From positions 1 through 27,084 of IMG/VR virus record IMGVR_UViG_3300021092_000165: DNA of 27,084 nucleotides, one strand, 5' to 3'. Every line of letters begins with the position of its first letter. Within the stretch, counting starts at the first letter, position 1. The notes under the pieces were generated by a model. The model was not told the DNA's origin, did not search any database, and saw nothing but the letters and a program-made list of their open reading frames with translations. Positions 5,926 to 11,540 of the stretch are shown piece by piece. The stretch is from a virus. The translations under genes were made by a program, and so were the position numbers.

Positions 5926-6130
5926 GTTGAGGACTTACAAAAGGAAGGCTTGCTTGCACGGTGCCTCTAAAAGGGAGAACGCACCCTTTGGAACTACACC
6001 GCGTCCTCGCTGGGAACCTGTAGCTTCATGCGCTTGGGAGTACGAATCCACCAGTTAGCCCGACCAGTGGCATCCCCTACGCAGGCAGCAAGCTAAACAA
6101 CGGGAGCTGTTGCTCCTTTATGCCTCATAA
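5926..6130. other. Gap without a recognised gene, possibly a structured RNA
   Basis: With the inverted repeat just before it, this makes a gap of 289 bp (5842-6130). No tRNA T-loop or CCA end is found. The ends can pair: GCTTGC near 5948 with GCAAGC near 6087. Inside are AAAGGG/CCCTTT and CTACA/TGTAG pairs. Several short frames are open on both strands (up to 43 codons from a TTG at 5927), but none has a convincing start or product. It may be a non-coding RNA or a decayed gene. Confidence 0.3.
6102..6120. terminator. Terminator-like hairpin after the 61-aa gene
   Basis: GGAGC (6103-6107) and GCTCC (6112-6116) form a 5-bp stem with a TGTT loop, followed rightward by TTTAT. Leftward the tail is CGTTGTTT. 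It could end the leftward transcript leaving 6131, or a rightward RNA from the gap. Confidence 0.4.
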
Positions 6131-6316
6131 TCACTGCTCGTGATAGTGCCTTGTGGGATCTAGTTGCCAGCAATACTCCAAGTAAGCAACCTGCCACTCA
6201 GCTTCACTGTCTAGCATGTACTGCTGCATCGGTGTAATCGTAATGCAGTCTTCTTTAAGAAGACGACCAAACAAAGCAAGAATGCGTTTAAACAGACGCC
6301 ACAAAGCACGCAGCAT
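6131..6316 (-). CDS. Small protein with amphipathic N-terminal helix, 61 aa
   Basis: The ATG at 6316 overlaps the stop codon of the preceding gene. The first 21 residues (MLRALWRLFKRILALFGRLL) alternate basic and bulky hydrophobic residues, as in a membrane-surface helix. The rest is acidic and aromatic (EAEWQVAYLEYCWQLDP). No family is recognised. Membrane association is inferred from composition. Confidence 0.6.
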   Translation of the reverse strand: MLRALWRLFKRILALFGRLLKEDCITITPMQQYMLDSEAEWQVAYLEYCWQLDPTRHYHEQ

Positions 6317-6993
6317 TACTCTTTGTCCTTGTTAAAGTTGACAACCTCAGTTACAGCGCCTTTGAAGCCGTGGTAGTACAACACGCCTTTGCGCTGCTCA
6401 TCTGGGCAGAAGCATTCATAGCGAAGATCACGCACGATGTCGGTCAAAAGCGACAAAGCGTCATTCATTGCAAAAATAGCATCCTGGTGACATGTCTCAG
6501 TGTCGTCGTCGTACCAGTCACCCATTGCGTTGACGACTGCGCTTTGAATTACCTTGAGTTGAGCTTCATACCTTTCTAGCCATTCACCTTTTAGCACCAA
6601 GCGTTGCAGCTTGTCCTGGTGCATTTCTTTTTGCCGCTTCTCGGCATCGCTCTTGTTTTGATCCATGATTGGCGTTGTCAAAGTGCGCTCCTTGATAGCA
6701 GCTTGAGTTTCAGACGGTTGATTTGCCAAAGGCAAAGCCCACGCGATCAGATCATTGCCATTCTGTGCTGGACCACGGATGGCAGCACGGATCTGGACAG
6801 TAGAAGGCACGATTGCCCACCAATCTTCATTGTCTGGTTCGTAAACCAGTACGTCAACAAAGTCTTTGCACTCGCTGTGCATGACAGCAACTTTGCCGCC
6901 GTGCTTTTTGCCGTTGCTGTCAGTTTGTTTGCTTTGAAACCAGCGATACGGAACAGCTTCAATGTTCTTTGGAACTGTCGTCGTTTCAGTCAT
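6316..6993 (-). CDS. Conserved-looking hypothetical protein, 225 aa
   Basis: The N-terminal 85 residues look like a folded beta-rich domain (PYRWFQSK, KVAVMHSECKDFVDVLVYEP, DWWAIVPSTVQIRAAI). A proline/serine linker follows. A helical C-terminal half (about 115-210) has repeated lysine, glutamate and glutamine, a conserved-looking DWYDDDTETCHQDA, and two cysteines in YECFCPDEQ. No enzyme family is recognised. It is the largest unknown in the leftward block and overlaps neighbours on both sides, so it is co-translated with two small proteins. Confidence 0.7.
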   Translation of the reverse strand: MTETTTVPKNIEAVPYRWFQSKQTDSNGKKHGGKVAVMHSECKDFVDVLVYEPDNEDWWAIVPSTVQIRAAIRGPAQNGNDLIAWALPLANQPSETQAAIKERTLTTPIMDQNKSDAEKRQKEMHQDKLQRLVLKGEWLERYEAQLKVIQSAVVNAMGDWYDDDTETCHQDAIFAMNDALSLLTDIVRDLRYECFCPDEQRKGVLYYHGFKGAVTEVVNFNKDKE

Positions 6994-7193
6994 TGGAATC
7001 CCTCTTCAAGGTCAACGGATATGCCGCCATCAGTCCAGATTCGTGCAGCATAGAGTTTGCGTAGCTCACGCACTTCACTTGCTTTTTGCCAGTTGGCATG
7101 GCGCAGGAAGTAGTGTTCACGCGTAGTTTCCCATGCGTAGCCAGTGAAAATCAGCTCACTGGGAACAGATTTGACTGCAGTGCGGTAGTTCAT
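6990..7193 (-). CDS. Hypothetical protein, 67 aa
   Basis: The ATG at 7193 overlaps the stop of the 47-aa gene upstream in an ATGA arrangement, and its own stop overlaps the next start. The product contains GYAWETTREHYFLRHANWQ followed by a basic helix (VRELRKLYAAR). No domain is recognised. Coupling on both sides supports it as a real gene. Confidence 0.62.
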   Translation of the reverse strand: MNYRTAVKSVPSELIFTGYAWETTREHYFLRHANWQKASEVRELRKLYAARIWTDGGISVDLEEGFQ

Positions 7194-7333
7194 AAGCGGT
7201 GTTTTGCTGTGTGCAATAAACAGCGCTCAAGGTGTGTAGTTGGGGTAGACAGATTGATTGCGTCCACATCTGGACGTTTTGATAACAGCCAAAACAATAA
7301 ACGTGTTTGCCAGCTCAGGTTATAAGGATTCAT
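7190..7333 (-). CDS. Small hypothetical protein, 47 aa
   Basis: The ATG at 7333 is preceded at 7 nt by a perfect AGGAGG Shine-Dalgarno, one of the clearest in the window, and the stop forms ATGA with the next start. The product begins MNPYNLSWQTRLLFWLLSK and has one short hydrophobic stretch. The Shine-Dalgarno and coupling make it very likely to be translated; its function is unknown. Confidence 0.65.
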   Translation of the reverse strand: MNPYNLSWQTRLLFWLLSKRPDVDAINLSTPTTHLERCLLHTAKHRL

Positions 7334-7452
7334 CGCTGAACCTCCTGAGTGCCGCTATGCGTTGAACCATGATGCCCGCTGGCTTCAATGCCGATCATGG
7401 CAAAGACGGTCGCAGCAAAAAGAAAACAGATGAAGTTGTTAACGACGTTCAG
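7330..7452 (-). CDS. Possible small membrane protein, about 40 aa, start uncertain
   Basis: The frame ends in an ATGA overlap with the 47-aa gene and carries that gene's Shine-Dalgarno within its last codons. It contains a hydrophobic run FICFLFAATVFAMIGI. No ATG precedes that run close by. A CTG at 7452 would give 40 aa; an internal ATG leaves only 22 aa without most of the membrane span. The longer upward extension of this frame lies antisense-like within the 61-aa gene and looks random. Confidence 0.35.
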   Translation of the reverse strand: MNVVNNFICFLFAATVFAMIGIEASGHHGSTHSGTQEVQR

Positions 7453-7456
7453 CGTT

Positions 7457-7642
7457 TTAGTAGTTGTTCCACGCGTCCGCTTGCGGGACGTATTCGACGT
7501 GGAACGTCGCACCCTCGATGCGACAGGAACGTCTGAGAATGTCGAGCTTGTCATAGGCGACAGCTTCGAGAAACGCGGCAGAGCCGGTTGGGACGGTGCG
7601 TGTTCCAAGGTCATCGGTAATAGTGCAGAAGATTTCAAACAT
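7457..7642 (-). CDS. Hypothetical protein, 61 aa
   Basis: This leftward gene begins 4 bp after the stop of the 52-aa gene. The product starts MFEIFCTITDDLGTRTVPTG, has an alanine-rich helix and a beta-like end (GATFHVEYVP). This frame is chosen over the overlapping longer frame because it has a good ATG and a balanced composition. No family is recognised. Confidence 0.6.
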   Translation of the reverse strand: MFEIFCTITDDLGTRTVPTGSAAFLEAVAYDKLDILRRSCRIEGATFHVEYVPQADAWNNY

Positions 7643-7645
7643 TGA

Positions 7646-7804
7646 TCAGGCTTCGTTGTAACCGTCAAACCATTCGCCATCTTTGCGGGTTTTAGGATCC
7701 CGGCACCATGCTTGTGCCTGCTCCAGTGTCAAACCACGCTGGATGATGCGGTTCGGCTTGTCGATGTTTGGGTGATAAAAGCGGATGATGTTGTAGGTGG
7801 TCAT
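7646..7804 (-). CDS. Small phage protein, 52 aa (RGLTLEQAQ type)
   Basis: The ORF runs from ATG at 7804 to TGA at 7646. The product, opening [13 protein letters not shown], contains [15 protein letters not shown] and ends [10 protein letters not shown]. This pattern (RFY, then GLTLEEAQ-like, then WFDGY) occurs in a family of tiny phage proteins of unknown function. Its ATG overlaps the stop of the gene before it (ATGA). The strong motif conservation makes the gene call firm despite its size. Confidence 0.8.
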   Translation of the reverse strand: MTTYNIIRFYHPNIDKPNRIIQRGLTLEQAQAWCRDPKTRKDGEWFDGYNEA

Positions 7805-7959
7805 AGATCTAAATCCTCCAAGCTAGTGATAAGTCCGTCAAAATCTTCTGAGGCAGGCAAAATGCTAATAAGAGCATCAACGGCTGTACCGTATTCGTCT
7901 CTTAAACAGTTGAGGTAATCATCTCTGTCAGCAAAACCGTTTTCTGTGTAAATGCTCAT
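7801..7959 (-). CDS. Small phage protein, 52 aa (EDFDGLI type)
   Basis: The ORF runs from ATG at 7959 to TGA at 7801. The product starts [19 protein letters not shown], continues RDEYG and ends with [12 protein letters not shown]. The layout (YTENG..R.DYL..L..EYG, then EDFDGL) matches a family of about 50-aa phage proteins of unknown function. It is acidic, probably a small helical protein. Its ATGA overlap with the next 52-aa gene points to coupled translation. Confidence 0.8.
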   Translation of the reverse strand: MSIYTENGFADRDDYLNCLRDEYGTAVDALISILPASEDFDGLITSLEDLDL

Positions 7960-7961
7960 GG

Positions 7962-8141
7962 TCAGCGCAGTGCAAGTTTTTGAGCAACCAGGAACTGAAC
8001 CTGTTTCATATGCTTAGCAACCTTGCGCTTTGCCTTGCTGCACTCGGTCCAGTCAGCCCGTGCAAAGCAATGCTGGTATTCAGTTTGAGCTTCTGCGAGC
8101 AGTTGCTTGACTGCTGCGAGTTCGGATTCGATAGAGGTCAT
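7962..8141 (-). CDS. Small helical protein, 59 aa
   Basis: The frame opens upstream at 8180, but the ATG at 8141 fits the helical sequence that follows (MTSIESELAAVKQLLAEA). The whole product looks like one or two long helices, the second strongly basic (SKAKRKVAKHMKQ). It stops 2 bp before the next ATG. It could be a coiled-coil or nucleic-acid-binding peptide; no family is recognised. Confidence 0.55.
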   Translation of the reverse strand: MTSIESELAAVKQLLAEAQTEYQHCFARADWTECSKAKRKVAKHMKQVQFLVAQKLALR

Positions 8142-8190
8142 TGGTGAGATGTTGGTGGTGGGCTTGTGCCCATGAATCAACTATAACCCA

Positions 8191-8216
8191 TAAAAGGTCC
8201 AAACTGGTTCCTTTTA
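8191..8216. repeat. Inverted repeat between small leftward genes
   Basis: TAAAAGG (8191-8197) and CCTTTTA (8210-8216) are inverted copies, with a partial inner CCA/TGG pair. It lies in the only real gap of this gene cluster. The stem could act as a weak terminator, with T's in its 3' arm. A TATAGT lies just downstream on the leftward strand and might be a -10. Confidence 0.4.
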
Positions 8217-8230
8217 GGAATGTTTACAAG

Positions 8231-8461
8231 TCAGTCCTGCTGCCCGTGCTTCATTAACGGGAACTTGCTCCTCCTCGCATCAGCAGCCTGTCGACTTTCA
8301 GTCAGCGGTTTGCTTGAGTTACTTCCCTTCGCTCGCTTTCGACCGTGGATCTCGTATCGCTTTGCGCTGATCGCTTGTGCATCAGCTACAGCTTCGTAGT
8401 AACCAGGCGGTGCCAAGTCAGGACGCTTGGCAAAAATCGCTGTCCAGTCAAGCTCGCTCAA
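8231..8461 (-). CDS. Hypothetical protein, 76 aa
   Basis: The gene overlaps the exonuclease stop by 4 bp. Residues 1-30 are well ordered (SELDWTAIFAKRPDLAPPGYYEAV), while the rest is basic and serine-rich (GRKRAKGSNSSKPL). The DLAPPGYYE segment recalls short phage proteins next to exonuclease genes, but I cannot name a family. Coupling suggests a partner role with the nuclease. Confidence 0.6.
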   Translation of the reverse strand: MSELDWTAIFAKRPDLAPPGYYEAVADAQAISAKRYEIHGRKRAKGSNSSKPLTESRQAADARRSKFPLMKHGQQD

Positions 8462-9069
8462 AACGGCAGCTCCGTCATCTTGAACGCATCCCAGGCATCA
8501 ATCCAAGACATCAAGCACTCGTTAGGCTCGTTTTGAATCAGCCTGCAGCGTCCTGGTCCGACAACCACTGTGTAGCAGCCATCCACCGTCAGCTTGGGAT
8601 GGTGGTCAATCAGCATGGCAAGGTAACCACCAAGCTGAGCTTTAGCAGGTTGTCTGCGATCTACAGCGGTTTCGTTACCAACTGTTTTCAGATCACCCAA
8701 GATCACTTTGCCGTGTGGACTGCGAAGTAAAAAATCGAAGCTGCCACCAACACCTTTTCGCGCATCACAAAGCCGATATTCAACAGCTAGAGGTTCGGAG
8801 TCACGCAGCAGCCAGCACTCTTGCATTGCTTTTGTCCACTCCTGGTATTCGGTTTCTGGCAGTTCCTGCCCAAGAAGCATGGATTCGCAGAAGGCATGAA
8901 CGGTATTGCCGCGTGGTGCCCAGATGTGCTTTGTCCGCTCAAATTGAGCAGCTTGCTCAAGGCTGGTCTTGTTGGTGACACGCGAGACACTGAACGGCAA
9001 CCACCTGCCCTTGAAGCGGTAGCGGTGCAGCCCGGCATGAAACTCCAGGTCCGGTATTGGGTCCAACAT
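8458..9069 (-). CDS. PD-(D/E)XK exonuclease
   Basis: The 203-aa product shows the motifs of RecB/lambda-exo-like nucleases. RGNTVHAF has His58 in the motif I helix, GGSFDFLL has Asp112, GDLKT has Asp126 and Lys128, and KAQLGGYLAML has Gln145. The enzyme probably resects double-stranded ends so that the annealing protein can load. It is the first gene of the leftward block, its ATG lying next to a divergent promoter region, while the annealing protein and SSB lie about 5 kb downstream in the same direction. The fold is convincing; strand polarity and partner are inferred. Confidence 0.83.
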   Translation of the reverse strand: MLDPIPDLEFHAGLHRYRFKGRWLPFSVSRVTNKTSLEQAAQFERTKHIWAPRGNTVHAFCESMLLGQELPETEYQEWTKAMQECWLLRDSEPLAVEYRLCDARKGVGGSFDFLLRSPHGKVILGDLKTVGNETAVDRRQPAKAQLGGYLAMLIDHHPKLTVDGCYTVVVGPGRCRLIQNEPNECLMSWIDAWDAFKMTELPF

Positions 9070-9113
9070 GGGTTAGGTTATGATCCGGGCAGGGCACCAC
9101 ACCCTACCACAAA
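9057..9113 (+). promoter_or_regulatory. Divergent promoter/operator region, exonuclease versus RHH gene
   Basis: Rightward -35 TTGGGT (9057-9062), a 16-bp spacer and -10 TATGAT (9079-9084) would drive the RHH gene at 9133. On the other strand CATAAC (9083-9078) sits just before the exonuclease ATG. Downstream, TACCACAAA (9105-9113) recurs at 15421-15429, beside the second RHH gene, and may be an operator half-site. Confidence 0.5.
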
Positions 9114-9132
9114 AGTTCCTCTTGTACAGCAA

Positions 9133-9297
9133 ATGATCAGCGAAAGCACCAAGATTGCAGTAGACAAAACACTGCTTGATCGCATCGAGCTAATCCGTCC
9201 TTCATATCAGACGAAAAAAAGCTATATCAATATGCTTCTAGATCAAGCGATTACAAAGATAGAAAACGAAACCAGAAGCAAAACAGAAGCCTGGTAA
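9133..9297 (+). CDS. Ribbon-helix-helix DNA-binding protein, 54 aa
   Basis: The frame is open far upstream, but the ATG at 9133 is chosen because it follows the promoter candidate and starts the recognisable domain. The product has the Arc/CopG layout: a basic beta strand (STKIAVDKTLLDRI), a helix, a turn (RPSYQTKKSYIN) and a second helix ending in a charged tail. Such dimers bind short inverted repeats and often repress their own promoter. It is the first rightward gene after the divergent region, a natural place for a switch regulator. Confidence 0.62.
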   Translation: MISESTKIAVDKTLLDRIELIRPSYQTKKSYINMLLDQAITKIENETRSKTEAW

Positions 9298-9330
9298 CAC
9301 TAGGGTTTACAACTGGGTTTCTCTAGGTAA

Positions 9331-9369
9331 AATAAAAAGCCGCCCACCCAGGCTCGGGAAGGCGGCTTT
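9331..9369. terminator. Bidirectional intrinsic terminator
   Basis: AAAGCCGCC (9336-9344) and GGCGGCTTT (9361-9369) form a 9-bp stem with a 16-nt loop. Leftward it is followed by TTTTATTTT-like sequence, making a strong terminator in that direction. Rightward only TTTGATC follows. It separates the RHH gene from the replication gene. Confidence 0.68.
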
Positions 9370-9394
9370 GATCAAAAGCACTTACAAAGTCTAC

Positions 9395-10186
9395 ATGAAG
9401 GCTGCTGTCAAGTCAACTGCATTTGCAGTTGCACCATACGATCTGCTCGATTCAGGGTTAGATCCACGTGCAATCGTTGTTTACCTGTGGCTACATCGTT
9501 TTGGCTGGAACTCTCCTAAGGGTTGCTATGCCTCATTGCAGACGATCTCAGAGCGTTCCGGTGTTACCAGAAAGATGGTACAACGCTCGCTTAGCACCCT
9601 AGTTGAAACGGGCTGGATTCAGGTTGAAAAACGCCCTGGCTTTACCGCCGTTTACCACGTCACCATCGACCACCCAGGTCAAAAACGACCTAGGTCAAAA
9701 CCAACCCAGGTCGAAATCGACCCAGGTCAAAATCGACCTAGGGGTCAGGTCAAAAATGACCTAGGGGGTCAGGTCGAAAACGACCTACAAACAAAAACCC
9801 ATTACCAAGAACCCATAACAAAAACCCTTTTAAAGCTGGAAAGCGAGTTTCCAGCAGTGTCAGAACGGACTAAGCAGCGGGCCAGGACAAAGGGCTCAGA
9901 AGCCTTTGAGCAGTTTTGGAAGCTGTACCTGTCAGCACCGGTCAGAGCAGCCAGTCAGTCGAAGCCAAAAGCCCTTGCGCAATGGAATAAAATCCTGCGT
10001 ACCGAATCAGCTGACACCTTGACCAAGGCGCTTGAAACGGAAATCCAGTTTCAGCAGCAAGCCGGTGACGCCTTCGTCAGCCCATTGCCCGACTGCTTCC
10101 GCTGGCTGCGTGACGAACGGTATGCAACGGTGAGCGAGCGTCCTGCTGGTGCTCAACACATCAACCACGAACATTACGTTTTCTGA
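9395..10186 (+). CDS. Replication initiator with winged-helix domain and internal iterons
   Basis: A TTG at 9368 is possible, but it lies in the terminator stem, so the ATG at 9395 (263 aa) is preferred. Residues 13-90 form an HTH_36-type winged helix: AIVVYLWLHRFGW, then YASLQTISERSGVTRKMVQRS, then LVETGWIQV. Residues 94-131 are a low-complexity linker encoded by six iterons. The C-terminal part holds FEQFWKLYL and a final LPDCFRWLRDERY, as in phage replisome-organiser proteins. The protein probably binds the iterons within its own gene and recruits the host helicase or loader, as lambda O does. The next gene shares one base with its stop. Confidence 0.8.
   Translation: MKAAVKSTAFAVAPYDLLDSGLDPRAIVVYLWLHRFGWNSPKGCYASLQTISERSGVTRKMVQRSLSTLVETGWIQVEKRPGFTAVYHVTIDHPGQKRPRSKPTQVEIDPGQNRPRGQVKNDLGGQVENDLQTKTHYQEPITKTLLKLESEFPAVSERTKQRARTKGSEAFEQFWKLYLSAPVRAASQSKPKALAQWNKILRTESADTLTKALETEIQFQQQAGDAFVSPLPDCFRWLRDERYATVSERPAGAQHINHEHYVF
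9676..9786 (+). repeat. Six 16-bp iterons inside the initiator gene
   Basis: Units begin at 9676, 9692, 9708, 9724, 9747 and 9771. The first four are head-to-tail at exactly 16 bp; the last two are set off by AGGGGTC and AGGGGGTC spacers. The consensus is AGGTCRAAAWCGACCT, itself a palindrome (AGGTC/GACCT). Unit 2 is degenerate on its right side. The 16-bp period shifts the reading frame each time, so the repeat is kept at DNA level. Confidence 0.85.
9787..9840 (+). other. A/T-rich stretch next to iterons, possible DNA-unwinding element
   Basis: Directly after the last iteron the sequence becomes rich in A with C on this strand, and poor in G. It carries two copies of ACAAAAACCC (9791-9800 and 9818-9827), then CCCTTTTAAAG. 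Placement beside an iteron array matches the unwinding region of iteron origins. Confidence 0.5.
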
Positions 10187-10503
10187 TGGCGCTCAAACTT
10201 TTCGACTACGACAACCGGAACAAGTACGTCCACCAGGTCTTTGACAACAAGGAGCGGATTTCGCCAAAGACCGTTTACCGCCTTGCTGGTTCGCAGCATT
10301 TCGCTGAAACCGAGCTAGGCGATCCACGCTTTCACTACAGCCCGGTCAGCAGCGAGAACGCCATCGGCATGTACGACAGCGAGGGCTACTACTGCACCTA
10401 CTGCCCGCCCGTTCAAACTCCTGGCGTCAAAAATCCCATCGGGCGCTTCGTGCGTCATCCATGGGCACACGAGGAACGCCAACGGCAGGAGGCATTCTCC
10501 TAA
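10186..10503 (+). CDS. Hypothetical protein, 105 aa
   Basis: Its ATG shares one base with the initiator stop (TGATG), and its stop shares a base with the next ATG. The product is basic and aromatic (LKLFDYDNRNKYVHQVF, then YYCTYCPPVQ with a C-x-x-C) with HPWAHEERQ near the end. The single C-x-x-C is not enough for a zinc call. No family is recognised. It belongs to the replication operon by coupling. Confidence 0.65.
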   Translation: MALKLFDYDNRNKYVHQVFDNKERISPKTVYRLAGSQHFAETELGDPRFHYSPVSSENAIGMYDSEGYYCTYCPPVQTPGVKNPIGRFVRHPWAHEERQRQEAFS

Positions 10504-10745
10504 TGGCGATAAAACGCCTAGAACGCCTGTCCACTGAGCACGGCGCCCGTCAGCTCCTAGAACGCCTCATCGCTGCAGGCCGCTGCACGCTGAAAGATCT
10601 CGATACCCCTTCACCGGGTCACCTCAACCCAAGCAGCTACCGCAACCTGTTACGCGACCCTGAGCACTACGCCAGCCCGCACGTCCAAGTCACTGATCCA
10701 AGGGATTTCCAGCCTGACACCACCGAAACCCCGCTTCCCTACTGA
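10503..10745 (+). CDS. Hypothetical protein, 80 aa
   Basis: The ATG at 10503 overlaps the preceding stop (TAATG) and is chosen over an upstream in-frame start. The product begins MAIKRLERLSTEHGARQLLE, with a charged helix, then a proline-rich region (SPGHLNPSSYRNLLRDPEHY). No domain is recognised. Length and coupling suggest a small accessory protein of the replication cluster. Confidence 0.6.
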   Translation: MAIKRLERLSTEHGARQLLERLIAAGRCTLKDLDTPSPGHLNPSSYRNLLRDPEHYASPHVQVTDPRDFQPDTTETPLPY

Positions 10746-10748
10746 GAT

Positions 10749-11093
10749 ATGAGCGAAAAGCGCACCGCCGTAAAGGTCGGCTTGACACCAGACGAGAACG
10801 CTCACATCACTCGTCAAGCGCAGGCGCTAGGCATGGATCGCTCCACGCTGATGCGTCTGCGGGCGCTAGGTGACCCTGCAGTGGGCGCTAGCGGTTCTGT
10901 AGCTCCTCTCACCCTTAACGCCTATCACCGCGCCGTACAGGCCGCTCTAGCGGCTTCCTGTGGCTGTGCACCGCGTCCAATCATCGAAGCCGTTGCTGCG
11001 GCAGTGCTCAACACCATCTACAAGCCCACCACCCATGTCAAAACGCAAACGCAAACCAGCCAGCCCGCAGGAGCTGCTCACACTGATGGATGA
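10749..11093 (+). CDS. RHH/MobC-like small protein, 114 aa
   Basis: Residues 6-42 (TAVKVGLTPDENAHITRQ, then ALGMDRSTLMRLRALG) match the ribbon-helix-helix pattern seen in MobC-like and CopG-like proteins: a short strand, a helix, a turn with DRS, and a second helix. An alanine-rich helical segment and a threonine-rich tail follow. It could bind DNA near the origin. It is 3 bp after the previous gene. The tail overlaps the next small ORF. Confidence 0.6.
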   Translation: MSEKRTAVKVGLTPDENAHITRQAQALGMDRSTLMRLRALGDPAVGASGSVAPLTLNAYHRAVQAALAASCGCAPRPIIEAVAAAVLNTIYKPTTHVKTQTQTSQPAGAAHTDG

Positions 11094-11202
11094 CTACCTG
11101 ACAGCCCTTTACCGCCAGCGTCATGACCCAGAGAGACCGCCTGAACTCACTGATCGAATCTGCCGCCTCATCTGTCCAACCGACCTTGGAAAACTTGTCT
11201 GA
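11035..11202 (+). CDS. Small basic hypothetical protein, 55 aa
   Basis: The ATG at 11035 lies within the 3' end of the previous gene (59-bp overlap). The product starts MSKRKRKPASPQELLTLMDD and has one clear helix, then RQRHDPERPPELTDRI. The amino-acid pattern looks protein-like, but the overlap on both sides leaves doubt. Confidence 0.45.
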   Translation: MSKRKRKPASPQELLTLMDDYLTALYRQRHDPERPPELTDRICRLICPTDLGKLV

Positions 11203-11314
11203 TGGTTGCGTGCGTGTTTGCATTGGTGCAAACTGTGGCATAGTTTCATCACATCATCTTGTTGAACCAAAAGTCAACCAGCTTAAAGCGTTAACATTTA
11301 AAACACGCCAATGA
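11123..11314 (+). CDS. Possible small protein, 63 aa
   Basis: The ORF starts in another frame within the 55-aa gene (80-bp overlap) and fills the sequence up to 11314. The first 30 residues (MTQRDRLNSLIESAASSVQP) form a plausible helix; the rest has no clear pattern. The stretch 11203-11318 could instead be non-coding, with a TTTGC/GCAAA hairpin and a weak promoter (TTGCAT, 17 bp, TAGTTT). Confidence 0.3.
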   Translation: MTQRDRLNSLIESAASSVQPTLENLSDGCVRVCIGANCGIVSSHHLVEPKVNQLKALTFKTRQ

Positions 11315-11318
11315 TCAA

Positions 11319-11531
11319 ATGAGCCTGACTTTTTCTGTAAATGTTGACGGCAAGGAGATTGTGTTTTCTTACGACGAGACTGCACGAGCTCTTAGCGTTA
11401 CATCAATCAATGGAACAGCTAGGCATATCATTTGTGCATCTGGTCACATACAAAGTTTTGACGATGCCACAAAATACGCTAAGGTTCTTGCTGATGAGTT
11501 CAAAACTAATCCTTTCTGGCATCCTGTCTAA
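11319..11531 (+). CDS. Hypothetical protein, 70 aa
   Basis: The product is beta-rich (MSLTFSVNVDGKEIVFSYD) followed by a helix with DDATKYAKVLADEFKTNPFW. Codon use is richer in A and T than the preceding genes, and the same holds for the two genes that follow. It sits 9 bp before the ParB-like gene and probably belongs to that cassette. No domain is recognised. Confidence 0.6.
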   Translation: MSLTFSVNVDGKEIVFSYDETARALSVTSINGTARHIICASGHIQSFDDATKYAKVLADEFKTNPFWHPV

Positions 11532-11540
11532 AACTTTTGT

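Noticed and set aside
5940-6095. tRNA or tmRNA gene in the gap
   Set aside because: There is no TTCRANN T-loop with a matching 5-bp stem, no 7-bp acceptor pairing with a discriminator/CCA end, and no tag-peptide frame of the cyanobacterial type.
7460-7680. N-terminal part of the 116-codon leftward frame at 7330-7680
   Set aside because: It overlaps the better 61-aa and 52-aa genes, and its composition is serine/threonine/arginine-rich like a shadow frame. Only its 3' end, with a membrane segment, is kept as uncertain.
8821-9132. Upstream extension of the 54-aa RHH gene
   Set aside because: It is antisense to the exonuclease. The promoter and the recognisable domain both point to the ATG at 9133.
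9676-9786. Iterons considered as a CRISPR or a coding tandem repeat
   Set aside because: There are no spacers between the first four units, and the 16-bp period changes frame, so neither explanation fits.
11202-11243. 13-codon ORF with a TGATG overlap after the 55-aa gene
   Set aside because: It is too short to support, and the bases fit better as intergenic or as part of the alternative 63-aa frame.
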